From positions 1 to 64,000 of the forward strand of contig DIZI01000022.1 in assembly GCA_002427885.1 (NCBI GenBank): a stretch of DNA of 64,000 nt. Direction: 5' to 3'. Below the pieces are notes generated by a model. That model saw only the letters and a list, made by a program, of their open reading frames with translations. It searched no databases and was not told the origin of the DNA. The stretch is from Paludibacter sp. UBA6032. Lineage in GTDB: Bacteria > Bacteroidota > Bacteroidia > Bacteroidales > Paludibacteraceae. The position numbers were made by a program, and so were the translations under genes. Positions 8,868 to 18,970 of the stretch are shown here, piece by piece; positions within the stretch are counted from its first letter, which is position 1; each line of letters begins with the position of its first letter.

Positions 8868-9854
8868 TTGAATGATATGATTTACAATCAATGGTATGTA
8901 ATATTAGAATCGAAAGAGCTTAAAAGAGGTAAGCCGCTTCTTGTTAAACGTTTAAACGAACAATTATCTTTATGGAGAGATGAAAATGGTAATGCTTGTT
9001 GTATTGAAGATAAATGCTGTCATCGTGGTGTATCTCTCTCTTGTGGAAAAATAATTGATGGGAAGTTGGAATGTCCTTTTCATGGTTTTATTTATGATAA
9101 ACAGGGAAAGGTAATATCAATTCCTGCCAATGGCAAAAATGCAGCTGTTCCTCAATCGATGAAAGTTCAATCCTATCGAACATTTGAAGATTACGGATTT
9201 ATCTGGATCTGGTGGGGTGATGAAAACAAAACCGAACAGGAACCATTTTTCTTTAAAGAGTTAAAGGACTTTTCCTATTCTAGTTTCAAAGATGATTGGA
9301 ATGTTCATTATTCCCGGGCAATTGAAAATCAACTGGATGTAGTACATTTGCCATTTGTTCATAAAACAACCATTGGCAGTGGTAATAAAACGGTGGTAAA
9401 CGGACCGGTAGTGGTCAGGGAAAAGGAATTAATTACATTTTATGTTAATAATGTAAAGGATGATGGAAAAACACCTGCTTTAAAACCTGATGAGATAAAA
9501 GATTATAAAAACTTTTTCTATCTGCAGTTTCATTATCCGAACATCTGGCAGAATTTTATATCCGATAAAATAAGAGCTTTTGCCGCCTTTGTTCCGGTTG
9601 ACGATGAAAATACAATTGTATATATCCGGTATTATCAAAGAATGATAAATATCCCTTTACTAAAACAATTGATGAATTTTACCGGTAAAATAGCCAGCAT
9701 TGTAATACTTAGACAGGACAAAAGAGTTGTAGTGACTCAATTGCCCGTGAAAAGCGAATTAAAAATGGATGAACGCCTTATAATGGGTGATAAGCCTATT
9801 ATAGAATATAGAAAACACAGACAGGAACTAATTGATAGTTTTTCGAAAAACTAA
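8868..9854 (+). CDS. Rieske non-haem iron oxygenase, alpha-subunit type
   Basis: A 328-residue protein with an N-terminal Rieske [2Fe-2S] domain (ligands Cys50, His52, Cys69 and His72; spacing CxH-x16-CPFH) and a C-terminal mononuclear iron domain with Asn154, Asp157, His160 and His165 in the 'NQLDVVHLPFVH' motif. The Asp is the usual electron bridge between centres. The layout matches ring-hydroxylating oxygenases of the chlorophyllide/pheophorbide a oxygenase-like branch. No reductase or ferredoxin gene lies nearby, so the electron donor and substrate are unknown. An alternative start three codons downstream is equally possible. Confidence 0.82.
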   Translation: MNDMIYNQWYVILESKELKRGKPLLVKRLNEQLSLWRDENGNACCIEDKCCHRGVSLSCGKIIDGKLECPFHGFIYDKQGKVISIPANGKNAAVPQSMKVQSYRTFEDYGFIWIWWGDENKTEQEPFFFKELKDFSYSSFKDDWNVHYSRAIENQLDVVHLPFVHKTTIGSGNKTVVNGPVVVREKELITFYVNNVKDDGKTPALKPDEIKDYKNFFYLQFHYPNIWQNFISDKIRAFAAFVPVDDENTIVYIRYYQRMINIPLLKQLMNFTGKIASIVILRQDKRVVVTQLPVKSELKMDERLIMGDKPIIEYRKHRQELIDSFSKN

Positions 9855-9966
9855 TACGAAAGGAAATAAAGAGTCCGGTTTTAGTAAAAATTGCCGGTAT
9901 GACTTTAAACCCTGGTGGCAAGAATAAAACTCTCATTTCAGTACACATTAGATGAGTAAAATGAAA

Positions 9967-12315
9967 TTAAAACGGATAACCTATTGCGATATTTAAGATT
10001 AGGTTTTGAGCTCTCCAGGTCGGATTTGAAAAGTCAATCTGGTTCATCACCCATCGTTGATTATCGGGCAACCACGGTTTACGCAAAGGCATGGCCAAAT
10101 CAAACCGCAACACAAAAAACGAAACGTCAACGCGCAAACCAACTCCGGCACCAACTGCCAGTTCATTCATAAAACTGTTGAAAGCAAACGGGCTGCCGAT
10201 ATTGGTCGGATTGGATTTTTGAAGCCATACATTTCCGGCATCTACAAACAAAGCACCTTTAATAAACCTGTAAATACCAAAGCGATATTCGGCATTTGCT
10301 TCCAGTTTTATGTCACCACCTAATTGCAAAAAACCGATAGCAGTCGTATCCTGATGGTAGGTTCCCGGACCAATAGAATTAATCTGGAAAGCACGGATAC
10401 TATTTGGTCCACCGCTAAAGAACTGCTTACTATAAGGCAGTGTGGAAGAATTCCCATAAGAACTTGCTACTCCGGCATAAACCCGCAACGCAATTTTATT
10501 TTTATCCCTGAAATTGTAATAAGCACGCCCATCAACGCTCAGTTTGGCATATTGCGAATAAATAGAACCAACAATTTTTGAAGGATTCTCAGCGTTGGGT
10601 TTTTTTCCGGCTATTAATTCTCCCAGCGAGAATAGATTCCCGGCTGTTTCGGCTGTAAAATGCAAAAAGTATTGTATCTTTTTTGCGGCAAGCATTTGTT
10701 CATTATAGGTAAACGAATAATTTCCTCCGGCAATAAACTGCTCTTCATAGCTTTTTTTCAGAAAAGGATTGGCAGTCAACATGCCGGTGAATAAGTCTGA
10801 TTCATTGCTGAGCGAGGTATTACTGATACTTATTGGATTGAATTCATGTTCGATACTGATACTATTTTTCCACTTAAAGCCATACATAAACTGAAAAGTA
10901 CTCATATCAAAATAATTGACTCTTTTCAGGAAGTTGTACGAAAGCGAGAAAGTCGTTTTTGGTACGTAGAGGCTGTTTGTCTGCTTAATATTGAACGGAA
11001 CCAGAAATCGTGGAAAAGTCAGTTCAATTTGTGGATTAAAGGAATAGGAAAACAAATTCCGGTTGACACCACTTAATTGCGCTTCAAATGATCCGGCCAT
11101 AGATAGATTGAGCAGTTCGGCACCTTTAAAAGCATTCCGGTTCAACAAACTAAAATTCATACGCGGACCAGTATAATTATTTGATTTTGTAACTAGATCG
11201 AGTTCTGCACGGAAGGTATGTTTTGTCATGGGTGTCAGTAAAATGGTTGCATCCAGATAACCTGTAGCGGTAGTATCGCTGTCGGAAAATTTTACCTGAA
11301 CGAATTTGAAATTACCCATTGACATCAATCGGTTCAGTGTAATCGTATGATTTTCGCGGGAATATATTTCGTGTTTCCGCAAATAAACTGAACGCAAAAT
11401 CACTTTCGGGCGAATATTCATTTGCGACTCATTGCCTCTAAATACAGTATTCTGAACCATTACCGTATCTTTCGTGCTATCGGCTACTTCATCGTTTAAT
11501 GAGTAGTTCTGATCTATAAACACCTTGTTAATGCGATAAACAGTCAGTGCATTCGCGGGAATACTATCTTTCAACGTCAGTTCCAATGAAATGGTATGAT
11601 TTACAACTGAAGTATCGGCTTTAAAAAGCAAATAATCGGGATTGAAATAGAAATACCCTTTGTTTTTCAACAAGGCGTCTATACGAATTCGTTCTATTTT
11701 TAAAATATTGAGGTTATAATCTTCGCCGGGTTTTATAATTGAGTTTCCCTCGTCCGAGAGAATAATTCGACTTAAGCTATCATCCAATATTGTATAAACA
11801 AACTCTTTAACTGTGTAAGGTTTATGAATATAGCTGGTGTAAATAACCCTGGCAGTATGTTTCTTTTCAACGATTTTAAATGTCGTATTGCTGTTGAAAA
11901 TTCCCATATTGAATAAGGATGCATCAATCACTGCCGCAGTGGCCGAAGGACTTACATTGGTCATCAACACCGGTGCTTGTCCGGTCTTTTGCAACCATTT
12001 TTTAAATTTAGTTTTTGGATTTTCTCCGGCAGCCATGTAGATCCACAACTGTGGACGCATACCTAAATAACTGTTATTTGGTTCCGGACGAACAACAGAT
12101 TCAACACTTGCTTTGATATTTCCTTTGTTTACCTTTTCCGTCGATTCCAGTTTTATTTCCGCACCTGTATAAAGCCGTTCGCCCTTGGGCAAATGGCTCG
12201 TGCCGGAACAGGAAGCCAATAAAAGGCAAATAAAGAGAACCCCTAACCCCTTCCCGATAGCTATCGGGAGGGGAACTAAGTTACTTTTGTCTCCTGTATT
12301 TTTTTTATTTTCCAT
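9967..12315 (-). CDS. tamL: TamL: BamA/TamA-like outer-membrane lipoprotein
   Basis: A 782-residue Omp85-family protein. A lipobox (LLASC) near residue 36 gives a lipid-anchored N-terminus, as in Bacteroidota TamL; POTRA-like repeats follow, and from about residue 350 a 16-stranded barrel with the typical 'FFSGGPNSIRAFQ' loop and a final aromatic residue (AIGYPF). With TamB it should form the machine that moves material to, or inserts proteins in, the outer membrane. It lies 53 bases downstream of tamB on the same strand. The N-terminal leader before the hydrophobic core is unusual: residues about 11-27 are encoded by an intergenic-type repeat that includes the dispersed palindrome. Confidence 0.85.
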   Translation of the reverse strand: MENKKNTGDKSNLVPLPIAIGKGLGVLFICLLLASCSGTSHLPKGERLYTGAEIKLESTEKVNKGNIKASVESVVRPEPNNSYLGMRPQLWIYMAAGENPKTKFKKWLQKTGQAPVLMTNVSPSATAAVIDASLFNMGIFNSNTTFKIVEKKHTARVIYTSYIHKPYTVKEFVYTILDDSLSRIILSDEGNSIIKPGEDYNLNILKIERIRIDALLKNKGYFYFNPDYLLFKADTSVVNHTISLELTLKDSIPANALTVYRINKVFIDQNYSLNDEVADSTKDTVMVQNTVFRGNESQMNIRPKVILRSVYLRKHEIYSRENHTITLNRLMSMGNFKFVQVKFSDSDTTATGYLDATILLTPMTKHTFRAELDLVTKSNNYTGPRMNFSLLNRNAFKGAELLNLSMAGSFEAQLSGVNRNLFSYSFNPQIELTFPRFLVPFNIKQTNSLYVPKTTFSLSYNFLKRVNYFDMSTFQFMYGFKWKNSISIEHEFNPISISNTSLSNESDLFTGMLTANPFLKKSYEEQFIAGGNYSFTYNEQMLAAKKIQYFLHFTAETAGNLFSLGELIAGKKPNAENPSKIVGSIYSQYAKLSVDGRAYYNFRDKNKIALRVYAGVASSYGNSSTLPYSKQFFSGGPNSIRAFQINSIGPGTYHQDTTAIGFLQLGGDIKLEANAEYRFGIYRFIKGALFVDAGNVWLQKSNPTNIGSPFAFNSFMNELAVGAGVGLRVDVSFFVLRFDLAMPLRKPWLPDNQRWVMNQIDFSNPTWRAQNLILNIAIGYPF
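12252..12269. repeat. Dispersed 18-bp palindrome inside tamL
   Basis: TCCCGATAGCTATCGGGA is a perfect palindrome and is identical to the copies at 27-44 and 44324-44341. Here it lies in frame in the signal-peptide region of tamL and encodes the PIAIG-like stretch before the hydrophobic core. Flanking CCCCTAACCCC / GGGG bases are also repeat-like and recur near 25430-25455. Confidence 0.8.
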
Positions 12316-12368
12316 TTTATTATTAAAGTTATCGGAACTAATCCGGTTCCCCTTCAGGGATTAGGGGT

Positions 12369-15300
12369 TCATTTTTTAAGGGGCTTTTTCCCCCAATTAT
12401 TGAAATCTTTTACAAACACTACACCCGCACCGGTTTCAACCAACTGGCCCTCAATGGCACCTTCGTACTGATTATTTCTGAATCCTTTTAACCGATATCG
12501 ACCATCTTTGGTCAGTTTATATTCTACTGAAATATCGCTGGTAATATTACTTGCCGAATTTTGTTTGGCGGCTGCACCTTCCACATCAACCGTTCCCCCC
12601 AATTGAACGGATAATCGATCATTGAAAAGTTGTTTCTTCAATCCGATTTCCACTTGTGTTCTACCTTGTGCTTGTCCGGTTTGATAATCGTCGTACGATT
12701 GCACATTGAAGTTCAAATCCACACCTTTCACAATCTTTGAACTTAACTGGTTTAACTGAGCTGACAGAAAATTACCCACCGTGGAACGAACCAATGTTGA
12801 AGCTCCTCCCGATTCGGTTGTCAATGGATTTTCCTGCACAAAACGTCCCAACACCAATAAAGCAAAAACCTGTTTGTTTAGTAATGATGGATCTTCATTG
12901 AGCATAGTCAGTTTTTGATTCACCGCGCCACCCAGAATTCCTTTATCCTCGGGTGGTAATTGTATTTCAAATGTAATTTCTGGTTTTAATATCGCGCCAC
13001 GCAATTTAAGCATGACCAGAAACGGGTACATTTGTTTATATCCTCCTTTTTCAACATCACTTAAACCGGCCATTTGATCGGCCACCAGATCATACGGAGC
13101 TGCCCGGACAGCATAGGTGGCATTCAGACTTATATCAGCATCCAGGGGGTCACCATTCCAAATGATAGTGCTTCCGGGAATAATATCAAATTTTCGTTTA
13201 ATGACTTGTTCCAACGAAATCAGGTAACTGCCATCGTTCAGATTATAAGCTCCGGTAAGGCTCATTTTCCCACTCCGGTCCATGGTAAAGCTTAAAGCCG
13301 CATCGCCCCTCACAACCAACGAATCGGACGAAGTCGGATCCATTAATAACCGCAGCGTTGCTTCTTTGTCCACTTCAATAATGGATGAAAGATCAAAGCC
13401 GGTAAAGCTCGTTTTTTTGATGATTGTTTTATCTTTTCGGAATAAAATTGAACTTAGTGCCGTGGAGTCGTTGAATTCAATCACATCTTCACCTCTGTCG
13501 GTGGTGAGTTTGTCTTCGGGAACTGCAAAGGTAAAGTTTGAGCCTTTCTTCATTTTTAACTGCGCATTAATAACCGGCAATGACATAGGTCCGGTTATAT
13601 CAATTTTACTGTCGATAATCATTCGGCCAAAGAACTCTTTATTATCTTTTGCGCTCGTGTTGAAAAGTAAAAAATCTTTAGAATTCACATGCAAACCAAA
13701 ATTATAATCGGAAAAGTTTTTCATTTTCACATCACCATCAATCGTCGCTGCATGTTGATTGACATCTAACAGGGTAAACTTATTGAAATAAATTCCATCC
13801 GTTTTTAACTGAACTGTTTCATGCTTTAATTCCAACCGGTTATTCAGATAAGATGGTTTCAGGAAAGCATTGTTGAATGTCAATGTCCCGTTTATTTCAG
13901 GTGCATCGGTTCTTCCGGCTATCAAAAAGTTTCCGCTCACAGTTCCTGATGCTTCGGTGATTTGTCCCATCGAAAATGCTTCAACCGTTTTCATCGAAAG
14001 CGATTGAATATTCGTTTTTATATTCAACGAATTGTTTCCACCGTTTGGAATAAAGAAACCGGTTGCAGTCAGATTATTATCGGTACCCGATAGTTTTGCA
14101 TCAAGATCAAATCGCTGTCCGGTTGGATTATCTGCTTTCACAGCTAAATTTCCAATGGGAACACTGCGAACAATTAAGTTCGTAATGTTTGCATCGGCAA
14201 TAATTCCATAGGAGTTGTTTACTCTTTTCAGCAATACGTTTCCATCCACATCACCTTTAGCCAGAACGCTGTCTTTCTGTATAATCCGGGTTATATCTTC
14301 CAATTTAAAGTTTTTAATGGCAACGTTCAAATCGTCCTTAAAGGTATCGTTTACCGAAGCTATATTCACCTGACTTTTAGCATTATTCATGAAAAGGTGG
14401 TGAATCAAAAAACCGGGTTTACCGAACTCAATATAATTATCGGCGGCAATATCCCAACGGTTGTTCATCAAATAGAAATTGGTTGGATCTAGTGCCAACT
14501 TATAGTTGTCTTTATCTTTGGTAATTTGCGATTGAATCAACAGCTTTTTACTTCCGGCATTATCAATGGACGAAATATTAGCCAACATCTTATTATTAGC
14601 TAATTTCCCATCAAACAGAAAATTAGTAAAGTTGATTTGAGAGTTGGAAATACCTGAACTTGAGAGTTTATAATTTAAAGCCGTGGAATCGGAATGCACG
14701 TCCAACGCCAGGTCATTGATTTCAGTTGTTCCATAGATAATATGCTTCATGGTAGCATTCAACTTCAGTTCATTTTTTTGACTGTCGAAACTTCCGGTAA
14801 TAATTCCAGGTTCAAATTCTTTTAGTTGCGGCATCAGAACTTCCGACAAAATGGGATGATTGTGAAGTTGAATTTCAACGGTAAAGTTGGATGGTTCCAA
14901 CTTCTTTTGCGGAGCTTTCGCGGCTGTAAACGGAAAATAGGTATTGATAAATTGAGTCAGCACGCCGGGAAGTGAAGTGGGAGAGATTGTCCCGGTATAT
15001 TTCAACCCAACAAGCGCGCTATTGAAATTGAACTCACTTTTATTCGGGGCGTTAACAGAAGCAACCAGTACCGAATCGAGCACATATTTCTTGCCGTTGT
15101 GAGTAAGTATGAGGTTGGTAATCCCTGCCGTTCCGTTTAGTTTATCAACCGTTCCGCCTTTGAAATCGGCAGTTGCATCCATGCCAATGCGAATATCATC
15201 TTTGCTGAAATTGAGTTTTTGTAAGTCGGCGCCCTGCACATTCAAATGGAATTTGTATTTTTCCTGATTGGGAGTCATGTTCACCAGACCATCAAAATCC

Positions 15301-17309
15301 AATACGGCATTTTTATCATTTAGATTCACTTTGCCTGAAAACTCTTTGCCACTGGCAGTTCCATCAATAGTGAGATTGTGATAGGTATATTTGTTCAGGT
15401 ATATTTGAGAAACATCCGCTTTTATTTGTGCTTTCATTGTTTTTGAATCCAATCCATGACCGTTCACCACGGCAGTTAACGATACCGGACCATACATTTC
15501 TTTGTTATTGAGCAAACTACCCATATCGAAATCAGCGATATTCATGCTGGCACTGAAATTCTCTTGTGGATCTAAAGTTGCTACCAGATTGACTGCACCA
15601 AATGTACTGCTCATGCCCAATGTCGTTTCAAAAGACTTTAGCTTTCCTTTGAAATGAATCAACATCGTGATATCTTCGGGTAAACTCATACTTTGCGGAA
15701 TGGATGAGCCAGCAATCATTTGCAAATCTTCCTTGCCCGAAACAAGTTTCATATTGGGAAATTCAAAATAAGCTGTTTCCGCTTTTGGTAAACCGATAAT
15801 ACTGAAATCGGTTTCCAAGCCGGTTTTATTTCCGGTTCTGATCACCACATTTTTTCCTTTCAAGTCATTTACCTGTCCGAATATTAATCCTGAAATATTG
15901 GTCATATTCCGCTTATTTTTAAAGAATGCCTGCTCACTCAATTGAGGGCTGAAATATAGAATATCGGAATTTGTAAAACCGGCATTCCGAATGTCAATAT
16001 TCAAAACCAAATAAGGAAGCGAATCCTTTAATGACTTTAGGGATGTGAATCGGATATTCATATCTCCAACTATTGAAGAATTAGTCGTTTTGGCTATAAT
16101 TTTTTTGGCAGTAATGGAATGGTTATCCATCTTAAAATCGGTTTGGAAACGGGTAATGGCAAAGTTATTTTGATCGATGGCATCGAATTTTTTCACAGTA
16201 ACTTCTGTCTTATCCGAAGAATAATATAAGTCTTTAGCTATCAGGTTTAAATGTCTGAATTTCAACCGATCCGAATCAAATGATGTTGTTGCTTTCGGTT
16301 TATTTCCTGCTGTATATGTCATGGCATTATTTTCAAAATCAATCTGTTTAACCCCGACTTTCCATTCGTTTTTAGATGTAGCCGGAACTGCAGGGTTGGA
16401 AACAGGAATAGAATCTGAACCCGTTGTTTTGTATTGAATATCACTTTCGGACAGGTAGATTTTGTCTAAGTTCACCGATTCATTTTGCAAATCGACAGCA
16501 CCATTCTTTAATTCAAAGCGTTTAATCCTTGCTAAAACACTTTGTTTATTTATTGAATCTACGAAGATTACGGTTGAATTATTGATTTGAATATTTTTGG
16601 CCAGTACTTTGGGTAAAACGGAGGTTGATTTTTTTGTTGATTTATCGGATGATTCGGTCATTTGTATATTTGCCACCAATTTCTCAACCAACAAATCATC
16701 CAGGTCATATATGGAATTGGGAAGATCGAGTTTGTTTATACTTAGTTTGAGTTCTTCAAGCGAAGCCGATACATTCATTCCGGCAAATTCATCATCGTAG
16801 CGAAGCCGGATGTTTTTCAGTTTTACTTTATCAATTGTAAATGTCCAGGCAGAGGGAGTTTTTGTTTGAGTGGTATCTACTTTGGTAGTATCGGCAAAGG
16901 CGGTCATCAGGAAATTATAATTGAACAATGAATCCGTCTTTGTGCTGTACAGGTTCAGATTCAGATTTTCAAGGTCAATGGAATTGACATTTATCTTACT
17001 AAACAGCAAATCGGTAAGGGCAATATTTACCTTCACACTGCCGGCATAAATCAGGGTATCTTTCTTTAAATCTTCCAGAAAAAGCCCATCGATTACGACA
17101 GATTTGGGAAAGGATATGCTGACATGTTTTATCTCAACCCGGGTATGCGTCTTATCGCTGACAAAGGTTGTTGCATAATGTACGATTTTGTTTTGAACAG
17201 CCGGAATTTGAATTATCCCGGCAATAATGAGAAATAAAACCACAAAAATAAGCACCACCAGAAAGACAGCTTTCAATGTTTTCTTCATGAAAGGTAGAGC
17301 TTTATTCAT
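12369..17309 (-). CDS. tamB: TamB: translocation and assembly module inner-membrane protein
   Basis: A 1646-residue protein anchored by one N-terminal transmembrane helix (about residues 13-33), followed by a very long series of beta-strand repeats that form the AsmA/TamB-type periplasmic groove. The last 450 residues are the conserved TamB (DUF490) C-terminal domain, with 'GSYLISLEQVIKRKFDIIPGS', 'LDADISLNATYAV' and 'ALLVLGRFVQENPL' phrases. It pairs with the outer-membrane TamL encoded directly downstream. In Bacteroidota the two are often essential. ATG choice: a start seven codons downstream (MKKTLKAVF) would also give a good membrane anchor. Confidence 0.85.
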   Translation of the reverse strand: MNKALPFMKKTLKAVFLVVLIFVVLFLIIAGIIQIPAVQNKIVHYATTFVSDKTHTRVEIKHVSISFPKSVVIDGLFLEDLKKDTLIYAGSVKVNIALTDLLFSKINVNSIDLENLNLNLYSTKTDSLFNYNFLMTAFADTTKVDTTQTKTPSAWTFTIDKVKLKNIRLRYDDEFAGMNVSASLEELKLSINKLDLPNSIYDLDDLLVEKLVANIQMTESSDKSTKKSTSVLPKVLAKNIQINNSTVIFVDSINKQSVLARIKRFELKNGAVDLQNESVNLDKIYLSESDIQYKTTGSDSIPVSNPAVPATSKNEWKVGVKQIDFENNAMTYTAGNKPKATTSFDSDRLKFRHLNLIAKDLYYSSDKTEVTVKKFDAIDQNNFAITRFQTDFKMDNHSITAKKIIAKTTNSSIVGDMNIRFTSLKSLKDSLPYLVLNIDIRNAGFTNSDILYFSPQLSEQAFFKNKRNMTNISGLIFGQVNDLKGKNVVIRTGNKTGLETDFSIIGLPKAETAYFEFPNMKLVSGKEDLQMIAGSSIPQSMSLPEDITMLIHFKGKLKSFETTLGMSSTFGAVNLVATLDPQENFSASMNIADFDMGSLLNNKEMYGPVSLTAVVNGHGLDSKTMKAQIKADVSQIYLNKYTYHNLTIDGTASGKEFSGKVNLNDKNAVLDFDGLVNMTPNQEKYKFHLNVQGADLQKLNFSKDDIRIGMDATADFKGGTVDKLNGTAGITNLILTHNGKKYVLDSVLVASVNAPNKSEFNFNSALVGLKYTGTISPTSLPGVLTQFINTYFPFTAAKAPQKKLEPSNFTVEIQLHNHPILSEVLMPQLKEFEPGIITGSFDSQKNELKLNATMKHIIYGTTEINDLALDVHSDSTALNYKLSSSGISNSQINFTNFLFDGKLANNKMLANISSIDNAGSKKLLIQSQITKDKDNYKLALDPTNFYLMNNRWDIAADNYIEFGKPGFLIHHLFMNNAKSQVNIASVNDTFKDDLNVAIKNFKLEDITRIIQKDSVLAKGDVDGNVLLKRVNNSYGIIADANITNLIVRSVPIGNLAVKADNPTGQRFDLDAKLSGTDNNLTATGFFIPNGGNNSLNIKTNIQSLSMKTVEAFSMGQITEASGTVSGNFLIAGRTDAPEINGTLTFNNAFLKPSYLNNRLELKHETVQLKTDGIYFNKFTLLDVNQHAATIDGDVKMKNFSDYNFGLHVNSKDFLLFNTSAKDNKEFFGRMIIDSKIDITGPMSLPVINAQLKMKKGSNFTFAVPEDKLTTDRGEDVIEFNDSTALSSILFRKDKTIIKKTSFTGFDLSSIIEVDKEATLRLLMDPTSSDSLVVRGDAALSFTMDRSGKMSLTGAYNLNDGSYLISLEQVIKRKFDIIPGSTIIWNGDPLDADISLNATYAVRAAPYDLVADQMAGLSDVEKGGYKQMYPFLVMLKLRGAILKPEITFEIQLPPEDKGILGGAVNQKLTMLNEDPSLLNKQVFALLVLGRFVQENPLTTESGGASTLVRSTVGNFLSAQLNQLSSKIVKGVDLNFNVQSYDDYQTGQAQGRTQVEIGLKKQLFNDRLSVQLGGTVDVEGAAAKQNSASNITSDISVEYKLTKDGRYRLKGFRNNQYEGAIEGQLVETGAGVVFVKDFNNWGKKPLKK

Positions 17310-17572
17310 ATTGATTTTACAGATTACAAAGTGGGAAAATGAAGAAATAACCGGAAGAATCCTAACCTACTGGTTAAGAAACAGTTTAAATTTAAATTTA
17401 TAATACATTATTAAAATAACATGATCAATATTACAACAATCATGCTATGTTTGGCGAAATTATGCTCCAACCCATAGGATTGGAGCATAGGTTTGACAAT
17501 AAACCGGTAAAATTCTGATTCCCCCACTAGCAGGAGGAGTGAAACAGATATTCATGCGAAATTGTCATCCTT

Positions 17573-17863
17573 TTATTCGTAAAGTCTTAGTCTGTTCCTG
17601 AGTACAATCATTTCATCCTGCATTGCATTTATTTGTTCAAGCAGATGAGCGATAGATTCAATCCCTTCAAGGTTAATTTCCAGCTCATAATAGAAACGAA
17701 TAAACTTTTCCAACTGATGAAGTTGTTCAATATAAATATAGCCTGCGTCTTCAATCTTCGTAATTTCTATTAATCCGGTGCGCTGTAACGAACTGACAAA
17801 TGAAATTTCAATGTTGTGTTTGGCACAGAACTCTTCTACTGCTATTAAATTATCTGGTTGCAT
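17573..17863 (-). CDS. cbpM: Chaperone modulator CbpM
   Basis: A 96-residue protein of the MerR-like CbpM family. An N-terminal winged-helix-like part ('VEEFCAKHNIEISFVSSLQRTGLIEI') is followed by 'YIYIEQLHQLEKFIRFYYELEINLEGIE' and a C-terminal coiled coil ('LLEQINAMQDEMIVLRNRL'). In E. coli CbpM binds the J-domain of CbpA and inhibits it. It lies just downstream of the cbpA-like gene on the same strand, separated by a tandem repeat array, which supports the pairing. No DNA-binding role needs to be assumed. Confidence 0.85.
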   Translation of the reverse strand: MQPDNLIAVEEFCAKHNIEISFVSSLQRTGLIEITKIEDAGYIYIEQLHQLEKFIRFYYELEINLEGIESIAHLLEQINAMQDEMIVLRNRLRLYE

Positions 17864-17917
17864 ATATTTTTTGCTTATATACTTACTTCAATCTACAAAC
17901 TATTTACTAATTACAAA

Positions 17918-18034
17918 TACTATAAACAATTTACTATAAACTATTTACTATAAACCACTTACTATAAACTACTTACTATAAACTATTTACTATAAACTAT
18001 TTACTATAAACTATTTACTATAAACTATTTACTA
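17918..18034. repeat. 14-bp tandem repeat array between cbpA and cbpM
   Basis: Eight units of TACTATAAACTATT with a few substitutions run without gaps (17918-18029), followed by a partial ninth. The eighth unit supplies the stop codon of the cbpA-like gene, and the partial ninth unit encodes its last residues. A shorter relative of the same phrase occurs near 26569-26606. The copy number could change by slippage and alter the spacing within the operon. Confidence 0.9.
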
Positions 18035-18915
18035 TTTTTTAGTTCTTCAAACAATTCTTTCTGTTTATCAGTCAGATTTGTCGGCGTTTTAATGGTATAG
18101 GTCACTTGTAAATCACCAAATTGTCCTTCGTTTTTATACACAGGGAATCCCTTGCCTTTCAAATTCACTTTCGAGCCATTTTGGGTTTCGGGTTTTACTT
18201 TCAGTTTCACCTTTCCATCCAGGGTGTCAATAGTTATTTCGCCTCCTAACACAGCGGTGTACAAATCCAACTCTACATTCTCAAACAGATTATTGCCCAA
18301 TCGCTTGATATTAGAATGATTGGCTACCGAGAATGAAATATATAAATCGCCATTCGGGCCGCCGTTTGTACCCAAGCCACCGTGTCCGGATATTTTAATC
18401 GTTTGTCCGTTTTCCACTCCGGCCGGAATGGTTATCCGGATATTCTTTCCGTTTACAGTTAAGGTTTGTTTGTGCGTTTTGTAAGCATCAATCAGTTCCA
18501 AATGAATCTCGGTAGAATAATCTTCGCCACGGTATTTTGCTTGTCGGCCTCTACCAGCTCCTGCTCCACCAAACATGGATTCAAAGAAGTCGGAAAAATC
18601 ACCCGCCGATTGTTCACCTGTGAAACCACTTCCACCACGCGAAGCGGAATATTGGGACTGCTGTTGTTTTTGTTTTTCAAATTCTTCTGCGTGTTGCCAG
18701 TCTTTCCCGTACCGATCATATTTCTTCCGTTTTTCAGGATCACTCAAAACTTCATTTGCTTCATTGATCTGTTGAAAATTAGCCTTTGCATCCTTATTGT
18801 TAGGATTTAAGTCGGGATGATATTTCCGGGCAAGCTTCCTGTATGCGTCTTTGACATCTTTAGGCGATGCTGATTTATCTATACCTAATATTTTATAGTA
18901 GTCAATAAAATCCAT
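18025..18915 (-). CDS. cbpA: CbpA-type DnaJ co-chaperone
   Basis: A 296-residue class B J-protein. The J-domain (residues 4-70) has HPD at 33-35, a Gly/Ser-rich linker covers about 80-130, and the two-part C-terminal substrate-binding domain (about 130-290) has 'ITIPAGVENGQTIKISGHG' and 'VNLKGKGFP'. No zinc-finger CxxCxGxG repeats are present, which separates it from DnaJ. It would deliver substrates to DnaK under stress. It is followed by its inhibitor cbpM and preceded by two small membrane/lipoprotein genes with gaps of about 56 bases, so all four may be one operon driven from the promoter at 19669-19733. Its stop codon lies in a tandem repeat. Confidence 0.88.
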   Translation of the reverse strand: MDFIDYYKILGIDKSASPKDVKDAYRKLARKYHPDLNPNNKDAKANFQQINEANEVLSDPEKRKKYDRYGKDWQHAEEFEKQKQQQSQYSASRGGSGFTGEQSAGDFSDFFESMFGGAGAGRGRQAKYRGEDYSTEIHLELIDAYKTHKQTLTVNGKNIRITIPAGVENGQTIKISGHGGLGTNGGPNGDLYISFSVANHSNIKRLGNNLFENVELDLYTAVLGGEITIDTLDGKVKLKVKPETQNGSKVNLKGKGFPVYKNEGQFGDLQVTYTIKTPTNLTDKQKELFEELKNSK

Positions 18916-18970
18916 AATGAAATGTATAAATAAATATTATGAAATAATTATCACGTTCAATAAAACGGGA

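Noticed and set aside
17918..18034. CRISPR array
   Set aside because: The repeat units are 14 bp and directly adjacent with no unique spacers, and no cas gene is nearby.
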